Positions 44,835 to 53,680 are shown, counted from the first letter of the stretch. The stretch: 64,000 nucleotides of DNA from Janthinobacterium sp. SUN073 (GCF_030397665.1 NZ_JAPUBT010000007.1:1-64000); one strand, 5' to 3'. Notes: a model not told the origin generated them from the sequence alone. Numbers and translations: made by a program.

Positions 44835-46904
44835 ATGCAAATGACGATCACGCGCGCGGGCACGACTGGCATGAGCCTGTGCACCCTGCTGGCGTTGGCA
44901 GCCTGCGGCAGCAACCATGCACCGGAAGAGCTGAACCAGATGCCCGGCTACCTGGGTACCATCACGCGCGCCGACTACGATGGCAAGACGAATGATTTAC
45001 TCACGGCCGGCCTGGGCAAGACGGGGCTGGCGGGCGCCACGCCCGCGTATGCGAATACGGAGCAGCCGACGCCGCTCGAACTGCGCCGCAATGCGATCTA
45101 CGCCAACTACCGCGCCGTGCTCGACATTGCCGCCAACAGCGGCTATGGCACCCTGTACGGACCGAACGTGGATGCGTCCGGAAACGTGGGCACGGGCGAG
45201 GGTCTGGTGGCGGGCAGCGAATACATCGCCTATGCCGATGATGGTACGGGCAGGAAGAATGTCACCTTGATGGTGCAGGTGCCGGCCAGCTTCGACCCGG
45301 ACCGTGCCTGCATCGTCACGGGCACATCGAGCGGCTCGCGCGGCATCTACGGCGCCATCGGCAGTTCGGGCGAATGGGGTTTGAAAAAGGGCTGCGCCGT
45401 GGCGTATGCGGACAAGGGTTCCGGCACGGGCCTGTATGTGTTTGAAGACGACAGCGTCAATCTGCAGAACGGCGTGCGCGCGGGCAGGGTGGCCGCCGGC
45501 AAGAACGCGCTCTTCGCACCGGACTTGAGCGATGCGGATCGCCTCGCCTGGGGCGGGGCCAAACCGAACCGCATCGCCTTCAAGCATGCACACTCGCAGC
45601 AGAACCCGGAGAAGGACTGGGGCAAGGTGACCTTGCAGGCGGTCGAGATGGCGTATTACGTCTTGAACGAGCGCTATGGCGTGCTGGCCCGCGATGGCAG
45701 TTCGCGCATCGTGCGCCTGACGCCGAAGAACACCATCACGATCGCCTCGAGCATTTCCAACGGCGCCGGCTCGGCCCTGTTGGCGGCGGAACAGGATACG
45801 CAAGGCTTGATCAGCGGCGTGGCCGCCAGCGAGCCACAAGTCCAGCCGGCGGCGTCGAGTGCCTACAGCGTGCGCCAGGGTGGGGTGGTAGTGAATGCAC
45901 CGGGGCGTGCGTTGTTCGACTACGCCACCTATGCGGCGCTGTACCAGCCATGCATCGCTTCCGTGGCGGGCAATGCGGGACGCTGTACGGCGCTGGTGGC
46001 GAAAGGCTTGCTGAATGGCGCGGACCTGGCGGCGCAGCAGGCGGATGCGAAGCAGCGTTTGCGCGCGTATGGCTGGCTGGTCGATTCCGATCCCCTGCAG
46101 GCGGCGCACGCGGGCACGAATATCCTGGTGGCCGTCACGTACGCGTATGCCTACGGAAAATTTTCCGTGACGGACAAGGTGTGCGGTTTCACGTTTGCGC
46201 AGACGGATGGCGGCGGCAACCCCATCGCGTTCACCTCGGCGCAAAAGGCGGCCAGCTTTGCCGCGCAAAACGGCATCCTCGGCAGTGTCGTGTACGAGAA
46301 CAGCGTGGGCGGCGCCAAGGGCTACACGGCCGGCGTGTCACCCTCGACCAGCCTGGCGGACCAGTCGCTCGATGGCTTCCTGTGCCTGCGCAGCCTGGCG
46401 ACGGGGCGCGATGCCATCAGCGGTGCCAACCTGGAAGGCACTTTGGCAGGGCAGAGCGTGCGCGTGCGGGCAGGCATGGCCGAGGTCGCGGCCAGCGGCA
46501 AACTGAACGGCAAGCCGGCCATCATCGTGCACGGCCGCAGCGATACTCTGATTCCCGTCAATCACGCTTCGCGCGCCTATCTTGGCCTGAACGCCGCAGT
46601 GGAAGGGAGCAATAGCAAACTGCGCTATATCGAGGTGACCCATGCCAACCACTTCGATTCCTTCAGCAGCGCCTTGCCGACACTGATCGTGCCGCTACAC
46701 GTGTACCTGAACCGGGCGCTCGATGCCATGTATGCGCATTTGTCTGCCAAGCAAGCCTTGCCGCCATCGCAGGTGGTGCGCACGGTGACGCGCGCCGATG
46801 CGTCAACCTTGATCACGACTGTCAACGTGCCGGCGATAGCGTCGACGCCAGCGGCCGGCAACGCGATCAGTGTGACGGGGACGGTGGTGGATGTGCCCGA
46901 CTGA
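44835..46904 (+). CDS. D-(-)-3-hydroxybutyrate oligomer hydrolase
   Basis: 689 residues from ATG 44835, with GGAGAG about 9 bases upstream; the longer frame from 44703 would overlap livM and its terminator. The protein matches my memory of the 3HB-oligomer hydrolase family: Y-L-G-T-I-T-R-A-D-Y-D-G near the N-terminus and G-T-S-S-G-S-R-G as the probable nucleophile-elbow region. It would cleave soluble oligomers released from polyhydroxybutyrate. A signal with lipobox A-L-A-A-C-G (Cys24) suggests a lipoprotein facing the periplasm or outside. A hydroxybutyrate-type substrate would fit the neighbouring importer and alcohol dehydrogenase, but that link is only proximity. Confidence 0.82.
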   Translation: MQMTITRAGTTGMSLCTLLALAACGSNHAPEELNQMPGYLGTITRADYDGKTNDLLTAGLGKTGLAGATPAYANTEQPTPLELRRNAIYANYRAVLDIAANSGYGTLYGPNVDASGNVGTGEGLVAGSEYIAYADDGTGRKNVTLMVQVPASFDPDRACIVTGTSSGSRGIYGAIGSSGEWGLKKGCAVAYADKGSGTGLYVFEDDSVNLQNGVRAGRVAAGKNALFAPDLSDADRLAWGGAKPNRIAFKHAHSQQNPEKDWGKVTLQAVEMAYYVLNERYGVLARDGSSRIVRLTPKNTITIASSISNGAGSALLAAEQDTQGLISGVAASEPQVQPAASSAYSVRQGGVVVNAPGRALFDYATYAALYQPCIASVAGNAGRCTALVAKGLLNGADLAAQQADAKQRLRAYGWLVDSDPLQAAHAGTNILVAVTYAYAYGKFSVTDKVCGFTFAQTDGGGNPIAFTSAQKAASFAAQNGILGSVVYENSVGGAKGYTAGVSPSTSLADQSLDGFLCLRSLATGRDAISGANLEGTLAGQSVRVRAGMAEVAASGKLNGKPAIIVHGRSDTLIPVNHASRAYLGLNAAVEGSNSKLRYIEVTHANHFDSFSSALPTLIVPLHVYLNRALDAMYAHLSAKQALPPSQVVRTVTRADASTLITTVNVPAIASTPAAGNAISVTGTVVDVPD

Positions 46905-46907
46905 GTG

Positions 46908-48065
46908 TCATAGCGCGGCCGCATAGATGGCGCGGGCATCCTCGCGCGTGACGACGCGCGGATTGTTGCCCAGCAAGCGCGTCTGCAGCATGGCGTCGTC
47001 GGCCAGCCTATCCAGATCGCTGGCCGCGATGCCCACCTCGCGCAGGGTACGCGCGATACCGGTGGCGTGCGTCAGCGCCTGCATGGCGTCGATCAGGGCC
47101 ACGGCCCGCGCTTCCTCGCTGCCCACAATGCCGGGCTGCACGACGGCCGCCAGTTGCGCATACTGCGGTGCCGCGTGGGACAGATTGAACCGCAACACGT
47201 GCGGTAGCACCAGCGCATTCGACAAGCCATGTGGCACGTGAAACAGTCCCCCGATGGGATAGGCGAGCGCATGCACGGCGGCCACGGGTGCATTGGCAAA
47301 CGCCTGGCCGGCCAGCATGGCACCGAGCAGCATGGCCTGGCGCGCCGGCAAGTTGCTGCCATCGCGGCAGGCGGTGACCAGGTTGCTGGAGAGCAGCGAC
47401 AGCGCCTGGGTGGCCAGCATGTCGGACAGGGGATTTTTCTGCAGGCGGCTGGTGTACGCTTCGATCGCATGCACCATGGCATCGATGCCGGTGGCGGCCG
47501 TCACGGCGGGTGGCAAGCCCAGGGTCAGGCTGGCGTCGAGGATGGCCAGGTCCGCATACAGTTGCGGCGCGACCACACCCATCTTGCTGGTGGTGCCCGT
47601 GGTGACGATGGCGATGTGCGTCACTTCCGAGCCCGTGCCGGCCGTGGTCGGCAATTGCACCAGTGGCAGGCGCTGGCCATGCACATTGCCGATGCCATAC
47701 AGTTGCGCCAGTTCCTGGTGGCCCGGCGCCAGCACGGCGATCAGCTTGGCCACGTCCAGCGAGCTGCCGCCACCGAGGCCGATAATCAGTTCCACGTGAA
47801 ACATCTGCGCGTGGGCCACGCCGGCCAGCACGATGGCTTCCGAGGGATCGGCTTGCACGTCGGCAAAGACGTGCGCTTCGATACCCGCCGCCAGCAGGCT
47901 GTGCAGGGGAGCATCGGCCAGGCCCGTACGCAGGAAGCCCGCGTCGGTGACGAGCAGGGCGCGGCGCACCGTGGGGAAGTGATGGGCGATGTGCGTGCCC
48001 AGTTGGGTGGCGGCGCCTGGTTCAACGATCAGATGCGGCACGGTGCGGAACTGGAAGGCGGACAT
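46908..48065 (-). CDS. Iron-containing (group III) alcohol dehydrogenase
   Basis: 385 residues. The NAD(P)-binding motif G-L-G-G-G-S-S-L-D-V-A-K, the P-T-T-A-G-T-G-S-E signature and the metal-binding region (D-A-M-V-H-A-I-E-A-Y, then H-A-L-A-Y-P-I-G-G-x-F-H-V-P-H-G) are all present. These enzymes interconvert alcohols or hydroxy acids and their carbonyl forms; some act on 4-hydroxybutyrate or maleylacetate. It is convergent with the hydroxybutyrate oligomer hydrolase gene with only 3 bases between stops. A parS-like site lies within the gene (47788-47803). Confidence 0.9.
   Translation of the reverse strand: MSAFQFRTVPHLIVEPGAATQLGTHIAHHFPTVRRALLVTDAGFLRTGLADAPLHSLLAAGIEAHVFADVQADPSEAIVLAGVAHAQMFHVELIIGLGGGSSLDVAKLIAVLAPGHQELAQLYGIGNVHGQRLPLVQLPTTAGTGSEVTHIAIVTTGTTSKMGVVAPQLYADLAILDASLTLGLPPAVTAATGIDAMVHAIEAYTSRLQKNPLSDMLATQALSLLSSNLVTACRDGSNLPARQAMLLGAMLAGQAFANAPVAAVHALAYPIGGLFHVPHGLSNALVLPHVLRFNLSHAAPQYAQLAAVVQPGIVGSEEARAVALIDAMQALTHATGIARTLREVGIAASDLDRLADDAMLQTRLLGNNPRVVTREDARAIYAAAL
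47788..47803. promoter_or_regulatory. parS-like site inside the alcohol dehydrogenase gene
   Basis: AGTTCCACGTGAAACA matches TGTTTCACGTGAAACA at 14 of 16 positions, with the right half perfect. Confidence 0.65.
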
Positions 48066-48123
48066 GCAGACTCCTGACAGTGAGGACAGTAGCCAAGCTT
48101 ACTCCGCTTTCCCGCCGTGCGCA

Positions 48124-48139
48124 TGTTTCACGTGGAACG
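48124..48139. promoter_or_regulatory. parS-like site downstream of the nuoA-like gene
   Basis: TGTTTCACGTGGAACG matches the consensus TGTTTCACGTGAAACA at 14 of 16 positions, with the left half perfect. It abuts the stop codon of the nuoA-like gene (48140). Confidence 0.7.
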
Positions 48140-48499
48140 CTATTCCCACTCCAGCGCGCCGCGTTTCCATTCATATGCCAGGCCGATGGCCAGGATGCTC
48201 AAGAAACCCATGACGGCCCAGAAGCCGGGCAAGCCGAGTTCGTTCACGTTGGCCGCCCACGGCATCAGGAAGATCACCTCGATATCGAACAGGATGAAGA
48301 GGATGGCGACCAGGTAGAAGCGGATGTCGAATTTCATGCGGGCGTCGCCGAACGCTTCGAAGCCGCATTCGTACGGGGACAGTTTTTGCGGATCGGGTTT
48401 GTGCGGACCGAGCACGCGCCCCAGCAGCATGGGCACGATGCCGACCAGGATGCCGATCAGAATGAACAGCAGGACGGGAAAATAGTTTTCGAGGAGCAT
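48140..48499 (-). CDS. nuoA: NADH-quinone oxidoreductase subunit A-like protein (stand-alone)
   Basis: 119 residues from ATG 48499. Three hydrophobic spans and the NuoA/NDUFA3 loop [22 protein letters not shown] are present, followed by [16 protein letters not shown]. NuoA is a membrane-arm subunit of complex I beside the quinone site. Here no other nuo gene is nearby: it is the second gene of a two-gene unit behind sugE (11 bases apart), under the guanidine-II riboswitch. It may be the genome's only nuoA displaced from its operon, or a paralog. The sequence alone does not decide. Confidence 0.85.
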   Translation of the reverse strand: MLLENYFPVLLFILIGILVGIVPMLLGRVLGPHKPDPQKLSPYECGFEAFGDARMKFDIRFYLVAILFILFDIEVIFLMPWAANVNELGLPGFWAVMGFLSILAIGLAYEWKRGALEWE

Positions 48500-48510
48500 G
48501 GGGATTCCTC

Positions 48511-48831
48511 TCAGTGGCTGGATGACAGTTTCATCAGCACGATGCCGCACACAATGAGGACGGCGGCGCACACCCGCATGGTGTTGAGTTGCTCGCCCAG
48601 AAAGACGACGCCGACGATAAAGGCGCCGACGGCGCCGATGCCGGTCCAGATCGTATAGGCCGTGCCCAGCGGCAGGGTGCGCATGGCGAACGACAGCAAG
48701 CCGAAGCTGGCGATCATCATGACCACGGTAATCACGGAGGGAGTGAGTCTGGTGAAACCCTCGGAGAGTTTCATCGAGTATGCCCACACGACTTCAAGCA
48801 TGCCGGCAATAAGTAACAGTATCCAGGCCAT
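48511..48831 (-). CDS. sugE: SMR-family guanidinium exporter (SugE/Gdx)
   Basis: 106 residues with four membrane helices, the small multidrug resistance fold. The E in G-M-L-E-V-V-W-A (Glu13) is the conserved substrate/proton site, and [20 protein letters not shown] is the Gdx signature. Gdx dimers export guanidinium in exchange for protons. A guanidine-II riboswitch lies directly upstream, which supports guanidinium as the true substrate and not quaternary ammonium drugs. AAGGAG (48837-48842) precedes the start. The nuoA-like gene follows after 11 bases. Confidence 0.93.
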   Translation of the reverse strand: MAWILLLIAGMLEVVWAYSMKLSEGFTRLTPSVITVVMMIASFGLLSFAMRTLPLGTAYTIWTGIGAVGAFIVGVVFLGEQLNTMRVCAAVLIVCGIVLMKLSSSH

Positions 48832-48850
48832 GGCGGCTCCTTATACAGAG

Positions 48851-48894
48851 CGGGCCGTCCCGGTGTGTGCCCATGATGGGGGAGGCCGTCCTCC
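48851..48894 (-). ncRNA. Guanidine-II (mini-ykkC) riboswitch
   Basis: On the minus strand, two hairpins with ACGG tetraloops occur: GGAGG-ACGG-CCTCC (48881-48894) and CGGG-ACGG-CCCG (48851-48862), joined by an 18-base linker. Two ACGR-loop hairpins are the defining form of the guanidine-II class. The second hairpin ends 8 bases before the AAGGAG of sugE, so ligand-stabilised loop pairing would control access to the ribosome-binding site. The downstream gene is a guanidinium exporter, as expected. Confidence 0.85.
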
Positions 48895-48998
48895 TGGATG
48901 ATCGTCACTATGGCCACTGGCGTGACCACGGATACGGACGATGCGGCAATTGTAGCAAACATTGCTCGCCGCTGCAGCCCCATCGCGAGTCCGGTAAG

Positions 48999-49014
48999 TG
49001 TTCCACGTGAAACA
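48999..49014. promoter_or_regulatory. parS site upstream of mnmG
   Basis: TGTTCCACGTGAAACA matches the consensus TGTTTCACGTGAAACA at 15 of 16 positions (and fits TGTTNCACGTGAAACA fully). It lies in non-coding DNA between the divergent sugE and mnmG genes, 2.9 kb from parA. Confidence 0.85.
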
Positions 49015-49147
49015 GAAATCCCCGTTGACTCGCCCATGCTGAGTAAAAATTAAGCAAAAATTGGCCCGAGGAAGGTTGCGCTCGCAAAAAGACTCTATAA
49101 TCGGAGCTCTCTTCCCGCATTTTTACTTGCACTGTTACCTATTTATC

Positions 49148-51085
49148 ATGTTATTTCCTACAGAATTCGACGTCATCGTTGTCGGTGGTGGTCACGCCGG
49201 TACCGAGGCGGCCCTCGCTTCCGCCCGCATGGGGCAGAAGACGCTATTGCTCACGCATAATATTGAGACACTGGGCCAGATGTCGTGCAACCCCTCCATC
49301 GGTGGCATCGGCAAGGGCCACCTGGTCAAGGAGGTCGATGCCATGGGCGGCGCGATGGCGATTGCCACCGACGAGTCCGGCATCCAGTTCCGCATCCTGA
49401 ACTCCTCGAAAGGCCCGGCAGTCCGCGCCACGCGCGCCCAGGCCGACCGTATTTTATACAAGGCCGCCATCCGTACGCGCCTGGAAAACCAGCCGAATTT
49501 GTGGCTGTTCCAGCAAGCGGTGGATGACCTGATCGTCGAAGGCGACCGGGTCATCGGTGCCGTGACGCAGATCGGCCTGAAGTTCCTGTCGCGCGCCGTG
49601 GTGCTGACGGCCGGCACTTTCCTCGACGGCAAGATCCACGTGGGCTTGAATAATTACTCGGCCGGCCGCGCCGGCGACCCGCCCGCCATTTCGCTGTCCG
49701 CCCGTTTGAAGGAATTGAAACTGCCGCAGGGCCGCTTGAAAACGGGCACGCCGCCGCGCATCGATGGCCGCACGATTGACTTTTCCGTGATGCAAGAACA
49801 GGCAGGCGACCTCGATCCCGTGCCCGTCTTTTCCGTCATGGGCAACACGGCCATGCACCCGCGCCAGGTGCCGTGCTGGGTCACGCATACGAATAGCCAG
49901 ACGCACGACATCATCCGCGCCGGCCTCGACCGCAGCCCCATGTACACGGGCATCATCGAGGGCGTGGGTCCCCGCTATTGCCCCTCCATCGAAGACAAGA
50001 TCCACCGTTTCGCGGGCAAGGAATCGCACCAGATCTTCCTCGAGCCGGAAGGCTTGACGACGCATGAGTTCTATCCGAACGGCATTTCCACCAGCCTGCC
50101 GTTCGACGTGCAGATCGCCCTGGTGCAATCGATGAAGGGCATGGAAAACGCCCACATCCTGCGTCCCGGCTATGCCATCGAATACGACTATTTCGACCCG
50201 CGCGGCTTGAAAGCCTCGCTGGAAACCAAGGCCGTGGCTGGCCTGTTCTTCGCCGGCCAGATCAACGGCACCACGGGCTACGAAGAAGCGGCTGCGCAAG
50301 GCATGCTGGCGGGCCTGAATGCGGCCCTGCTGACGCAGGACAAGGAAGCCTGGGTACCGGGCCGCTCCGAGGCGTATCTGGGCGTGCTGGTCGACGACCT
50401 GATCACCCAGGGCGTGCAGGAACCGTACCGCATGTTCACCAGCCGCGCCGAGTACCGCCTGAGCCTGCGCGAAGACAATGCCGACATGCGCCTGACGGAA
50501 ATCGGCCGCACCCTCGGTTGCGTGGGCGACGCCCAATGGCAAGCGTTCGAAACCAAGCGCGAAGCGGTGGCGCTGGAACTGCAGCGCCTGCGTTCCACGT
50601 GGGTCAATCCGCGCATCCTGGCGGCCGCCGAATCGGAACGCATCGTCGGCCAGGCCATCGAGCGCGAGTATTCGCTGGCGGACTTGCTGTGCCGTCCGAA
50701 CGTCGCCTACGACACGCTGATGAGCATGACGGGCATCGAAGGCCAGGCCCTGGCCGGCCCCGGCGTGCAGGACCCCGCCGTGCGCGAGCAGGTGGAAATC
50801 CAGCTCAAATATGCGGGCTACATCGAGCGCCAGAGCAAGGAAATCGAGCGCCACGAACACTATGAAAACCTGGCCTTGCCGGCCGGTTTCAACTACCTCG
50901 ATATCGGCGCGCTGTCGGTCGAAGTGCGGCAAAAACTCGACAAGCAACGCCCGGAAACCCTGGGCCAGGCCTCGCGCATTTCAGGCGTGACGCCAGCGGC
51001 GATTTCGCTGCTCTTGGTGCATTTGAAAAAGCGCGGCTTCGGTGCCGCGCAGACCACCACTTTAAAGGACGAGGTTGTTGAATGA
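49148..51085 (+). CDS. mnmG: tRNA uridine-5-carboxymethylaminomethyl modification enzyme MnmG (GidA)
   Basis: 645 residues from ATG 49148 ([21 protein letters not shown]); the longer frame from 49061 is rejected. With MnmE, MnmG installs the cmnm5 group on U34 of several tRNAs, using FAD and NADH. The Rossmann FAD motif G-G-G-H-A-G-T-E, the catalytic-loop [15 protein letters not shown] and [16 protein letters not shown] are all present. A TATAAT -10-like box lies at 49096-49101. It heads the mnmG-rsmG-parA-parB group typical of origin-proximal DNA and overlaps rsmG by 4 bases. Confidence 0.97.
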   Translation: MLFPTEFDVIVVGGGHAGTEAALASARMGQKTLLLTHNIETLGQMSCNPSIGGIGKGHLVKEVDAMGGAMAIATDESGIQFRILNSSKGPAVRATRAQADRILYKAAIRTRLENQPNLWLFQQAVDDLIVEGDRVIGAVTQIGLKFLSRAVVLTAGTFLDGKIHVGLNNYSAGRAGDPPAISLSARLKELKLPQGRLKTGTPPRIDGRTIDFSVMQEQAGDLDPVPVFSVMGNTAMHPRQVPCWVTHTNSQTHDIIRAGLDRSPMYTGIIEGVGPRYCPSIEDKIHRFAGKESHQIFLEPEGLTTHEFYPNGISTSLPFDVQIALVQSMKGMENAHILRPGYAIEYDYFDPRGLKASLETKAVAGLFFAGQINGTTGYEEAAAQGMLAGLNAALLTQDKEAWVPGRSEAYLGVLVDDLITQGVQEPYRMFTSRAEYRLSLREDNADMRLTEIGRTLGCVGDAQWQAFETKREAVALELQRLRSTWVNPRILAAAESERIVGQAIEREYSLADLLCRPNVAYDTLMSMTGIEGQALAGPGVQDPAVREQVEIQLKYAGYIERQSKEIERHEHYENLALPAGFNYLDIGALSVEVRQKLDKQRPETLGQASRISGVTPAAISLLLVHLKKRGFGAAQTTTLKDEVVE

Positions 51086-51726
51086 AGCAGTTTGACCGGG
51101 CCGCACTGGCCCCCATTTTGAATGAAGGCATCGCCGCGCTGGGGCTGGACCTGAGCGCGGATCAGACGGAAAAACTGCTCGATTACCTGGCCTTGCTGGC
51201 CAAATGGAATAGCGTGTACAACCTGACGTCGGTGCGCGATCCGATGCAGATGCTGACCCTGCACGTGCTCGATTCGCTGGCCGCCGTGCCCGCGTTCGCG
51301 GATGCCAAAAACGTGCTCGACGTGGGCGCCGGTGGCGGCTTGCCGGGCATGGTGCTGGCCATCGCGCGGCCCGATGTGAAGGTGTCGATGATCGACACGG
51401 TGCATAAAAAGACGGCATTTTTGACGCAAGTGAAAGCGGAACTGGGCTTGAGCAACGTCACCGTGTACACCAAGCGCGTGGAACAGCTGGAAGTGCCGCA
51501 GAAATTCGACGTGATCACCTCGCGCGCCTTTGCCGACCTGTCCGACTTCGTCAACTGGTCGCACCACGTGCTGGCCGAGGGCGGGCAATTCATCGCCTTG
51601 AAAGGGGTGGCACCGCCAGACGAGCGTGAGCGACTGCCGGCAGACTGGAAAGTGACCCAATTACGCGCAATCCAGGTGCCAGGGCTAAATGCAGAGCGTC
51701 ATCTGGTCTTTATAGCAAGAATGTAA
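51082..51726 (+). CDS. rsmG: 16S rRNA (guanine-527-N7)-methyltransferase RsmG (GidB)
   Basis: 214 residues, start in the ATGA overlap with mnmG. RsmG methylates G527 of 16S rRNA; its loss gives low-level streptomycin resistance in other bacteria. The family start [13 protein letters not shown], the SAM motif [16 protein letters not shown] and S-R-A-F-A-D-L are visible. A 9-bp tandem repeat array begins 19 bases after the stop. Confidence 0.95.
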   Translation: MKQFDRAALAPILNEGIAALGLDLSADQTEKLLDYLALLAKWNSVYNLTSVRDPMQMLTLHVLDSLAAVPAFADAKNVLDVGAGGGLPGMVLAIARPDVKVSMIDTVHKKTAFLTQVKAELGLSNVTVYTKRVEQLEVPQKFDVITSRAFADLSDFVNWSHHVLAEGGQFIALKGVAPPDERERLPADWKVTQLRAIQVPGLNAERHLVFIARM

Positions 51727-51744
51727 AGGCCAAACAATTAAACG

Positions 51745-51834
51745 GTATAAATCATATAAACAGTTTATACGGTATAAATGATATAAACCGTATAAACGAT
51801 TTATATCGTATAAATGAAATAAATAGTATAAATC
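51745..51834. repeat. Ten tandem 9-bp repeats in front of parA
   Basis: Ten consecutive 9-mers without a gap: GTATAAATC, ATATAAACA, GTTTATACG, GTATAAATG, ATATAAACC, GTATAAACG, ATTTATATC, GTATAAATG, AAATAAATA, GTATAAATC. Five carry GTATAAA, at 51745, 51772, 51790, 51808 and 51826, with spacings that are multiples of 9. The array fills most of the rsmG-parA gap. It contains many TATAAA/TATAAT-like boxes and inverted pairs (GTTTATAC/GTATAAAC), so it could bind a protein, form hairpins, or act as a promoter region for parAB. Confidence 0.85.
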
Positions 51835-51894
51835 GTTTCGGTCGGGTGCCGGAGCGCACGATGAAGTTTGCATCTCTTTACAACTAGAAGATAC

Positions 51895-52665
51895 ATGGCC
51901 AAAATTTTTTGTGTAGCAAATCAAAAGGGTGGTGTTGGTAAAACCACAACAAGCGTCAACCTCTCCGCCGGTCTGGCCAAGTTGAACCAGCGCGTGCTGC
52001 TGGTCGACCTCGACCCGCAAGGCAATGCGACCATGGGCGCCGGCATCAACAAGGCCGGCCTGAAGGCGTCGACCTATGAAGTCATGCTGGGTGAGTCCGA
52101 TGTCAAGACGGCACGCCAGCGTTCGGAAGCGGGGCGCTTCGATGTCCTGCCGTCGAACCGCGAACTGGCCGGCGCCGAAGTGGAGATGGTCGAACTGGAC
52201 AACCGCGAACGCCGCCTGAAGGATGCGCTGGCCGAAGTGGACGGCGAATACGACTTCATCCTCGTTGATTGCCCACCGGCATTATCGATGCTGACCCTGA
52301 ACGGCCTGTGCGCCGCGCATGGCGTGATCATCCCGATGCAGTGCGAGTACTACGCGCTGGAAGGCTTGTCCGACCTGGTCAACACCATCAAGAAGGTGCA
52401 TGCCAACCTGAACCCGGACTTGAAGATCATTGGTCTCTTGCGCGTGATGTTCGATCCGCGCATGACATTATCGCAACAGGTATCGGCCCAGCTGGAACAG
52501 CATTTCGGCGACAAGGTCTTCAAGACCATCATCCCGCGCAATGTCCGCCTGGCCGAAGCGCCATCGTACGGTTTGCCCGGCGTGACCTTCGACCCCAGCT
52601 CGAAAGGTGCCCAGGCGTATATCGCCTTCGGCGCCGAGATGGTCGAGCGCATCAAACATATGTAA
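51895..52665 (+). CDS. parA: Chromosome-partitioning ATPase ParA (Soj)
   Basis: 256 residues from ATG 51895 (M-A-K-I-F-C-V-A-N-Q), preceded by an AGAAG sequence. The deviant Walker A K-G-G-V-G-K-T-T, the D-L-D-P-Q-G-N-A-T motif and the Walker B-type I-L-V-D-C-P-P-A-L are present. It lacks the N-terminal DNA-binding domain of plasmid type Ia ParA, so it is the chromosomal short form. Nucleoid-bound ParA-ATP moves ParB-parS complexes apart. The tandem 9-bp array lies directly upstream and may influence expression. Confidence 0.96.
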   Translation: MAKIFCVANQKGGVGKTTTSVNLSAGLAKLNQRVLLVDLDPQGNATMGAGINKAGLKASTYEVMLGESDVKTARQRSEAGRFDVLPSNRELAGAEVEMVELDNRERRLKDALAEVDGEYDFILVDCPPALSMLTLNGLCAAHGVIIPMQCEYYALEGLSDLVNTIKKVHANLNPDLKIIGLLRVMFDPRMTLSQQVSAQLEQHFGDKVFKTIIPRNVRLAEAPSYGLPGVTFDPSSKGAQAYIAFGAEMVERIKHM

Positions 52666-52676
52666 ACAGCAGTATC

Positions 52677-52777
52677 GGGGTCGGACCCTTTGGGTCTGAC
52701 CCCGGCTTTAGCGGTTGGGCTAAAAAACTGCCAACCCCAAGAAAAATACTGGGGTCGGACCCGGAGGGTCTGACCCC
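52677..52777. repeat. Pair of GGGGTCGGACCC hairpin repeats between parA and parB
   Basis: GGGGTCGGACCC-(3)-GGGTCTGACCCC occurs at 52677-52703 and again at 52751-52777, in the same orientation and 74 bases apart. Each copy is a near-perfect hairpin. Between them is another inverted pair, GGTTGGG and CCAACCC. The doublet resembles REP/BIME-type extragenic elements. It sits within the likely parAB transcript without a T run, so it probably does not terminate fully but may stabilise the parA mRNA. Confidence 0.7.
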
Positions 52778-52795
52778 TTAGTTAGTTAGGACAGC

Positions 52796-53680
52796 ATGGC
52801 TACGAAAAAATTAAAAGGACTGGGTCGCGGACTCGACGCCCTCCTGGGTGGCGGCGGCGACTTTGCCAGCCCGGACACGCATCAACCCTCCAGCTTGCCC
52901 GTGTCGCAAATGCAAGCCGGCAAATACCAGCCGCGCACGCGCATGGACGAAGGGGCCTTGAATGAACTGGCCGCCTCGATCAAGGCGCAAGGACTGATGC
53001 AGCCGATCCTGGTGCGCCCGATCGGGCAAGACACCCTGAGCGGACTTGTCAAATATGAAATCATTGCCGGTGAACGCCGTTTCCGCGCCTCGCAGCTGGC
53101 CGGCCTGACGGAAGTGCCGGTGCTGGTGCGCGATGTGGACGACCTGGCCGCCGCCGCCATGGCGCTGATCGAGAATATCCAGCGCGAAGACTTGAATCCC
53201 CTGGAAGAGGCACAGGGGATTCACCGCCTGATCGCCGACTTCAATTTTACGCATGAGCAAGCGGCCACTGCGCTGGGACGCTCGCGCAGCGCGGTGTCGA
53301 ACCTGCTGCGTCTGATGAACCTGGCCAGTCCCGTGCAGACCATGCTGATGGCCGGCGATATCGACATGGGCCATGCGCGCGCCTTGCTGGCGGTCGATGC
53401 GGCCAGCCAGATCACCTTGGCCAACCAGGTGGTGGCCAAGCGCCTGTCGGTGCGCGAAACGGAAAAGCTCGTCACCCGCACGGTCGAGGAAGCGGCCAAC
53501 CCGGTCGAGCCGCGGCAAAAGGAAAAGTCCGGCGACATCGCGCGCCTGGAAGAAGAGTTGTCCGACGCGCTGGCCACGCCCGTGGTGTTCAAAATGGGCA
53601 ACAAAGGCCGTGGCCAATTGGTGATCGATTTTGCCGATCTTGACGTGCTCGATGGCTTGTTGACCCGCTTGCGTGGTTAA
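52796..53680 (+). CDS. parB: Chromosome-partitioning protein ParB (Spo0J)
   Basis: 294 residues. The N-terminus K-G-L-G-R-G-L-D-A-L-L-G is the ParA-stimulating peptide (conserved L-G-R-G-L). The CTPase/clamp motif appears as G-E-R-R-F-R-A-S-Q-L-A-G. The helix-turn-helix is T-H-E-Q-A-A-T-A-L-G-R-S-R-S-A-V-S-N-L-L-R, and a leucine-rich dimerisation tail ends the protein. ParB loads at parS and spreads as a clamp. Four parS-like sites lie 3.8 to 8.6 kb upstream. It follows parA after 130 bases holding two hairpin repeats. Confidence 0.96.
   Translation: MATKKLKGLGRGLDALLGGGGDFASPDTHQPSSLPVSQMQAGKYQPRTRMDEGALNELAASIKAQGLMQPILVRPIGQDTLSGLVKYEIIAGERRFRASQLAGLTEVPVLVRDVDDLAAAAMALIENIQREDLNPLEEAQGIHRLIADFNFTHEQAATALGRSRSAVSNLLRLMNLASPVQTMLMAGDIDMGHARALLAVDAASQITLANQVVAKRLSVRETEKLVTRTVEEAANPVEPRQKEKSGDIARLEEELSDALATPVVFKMGNKGRGQLVIDFADLDVLDGLLTRLRG

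Noticed and set aside
47229-47250. Half parS-like sequence GGCACGTGAAACAG in the alcohol dehydrogenase gene
   Set aside because: Only the right half fits the consensus, so it is not counted.
50591-50606. Further parS-like site inside mnmG (CGTTCCACGTGGGTCA)
   Set aside because: Only 11 of 16 positions match and the flanks are not symmetric.
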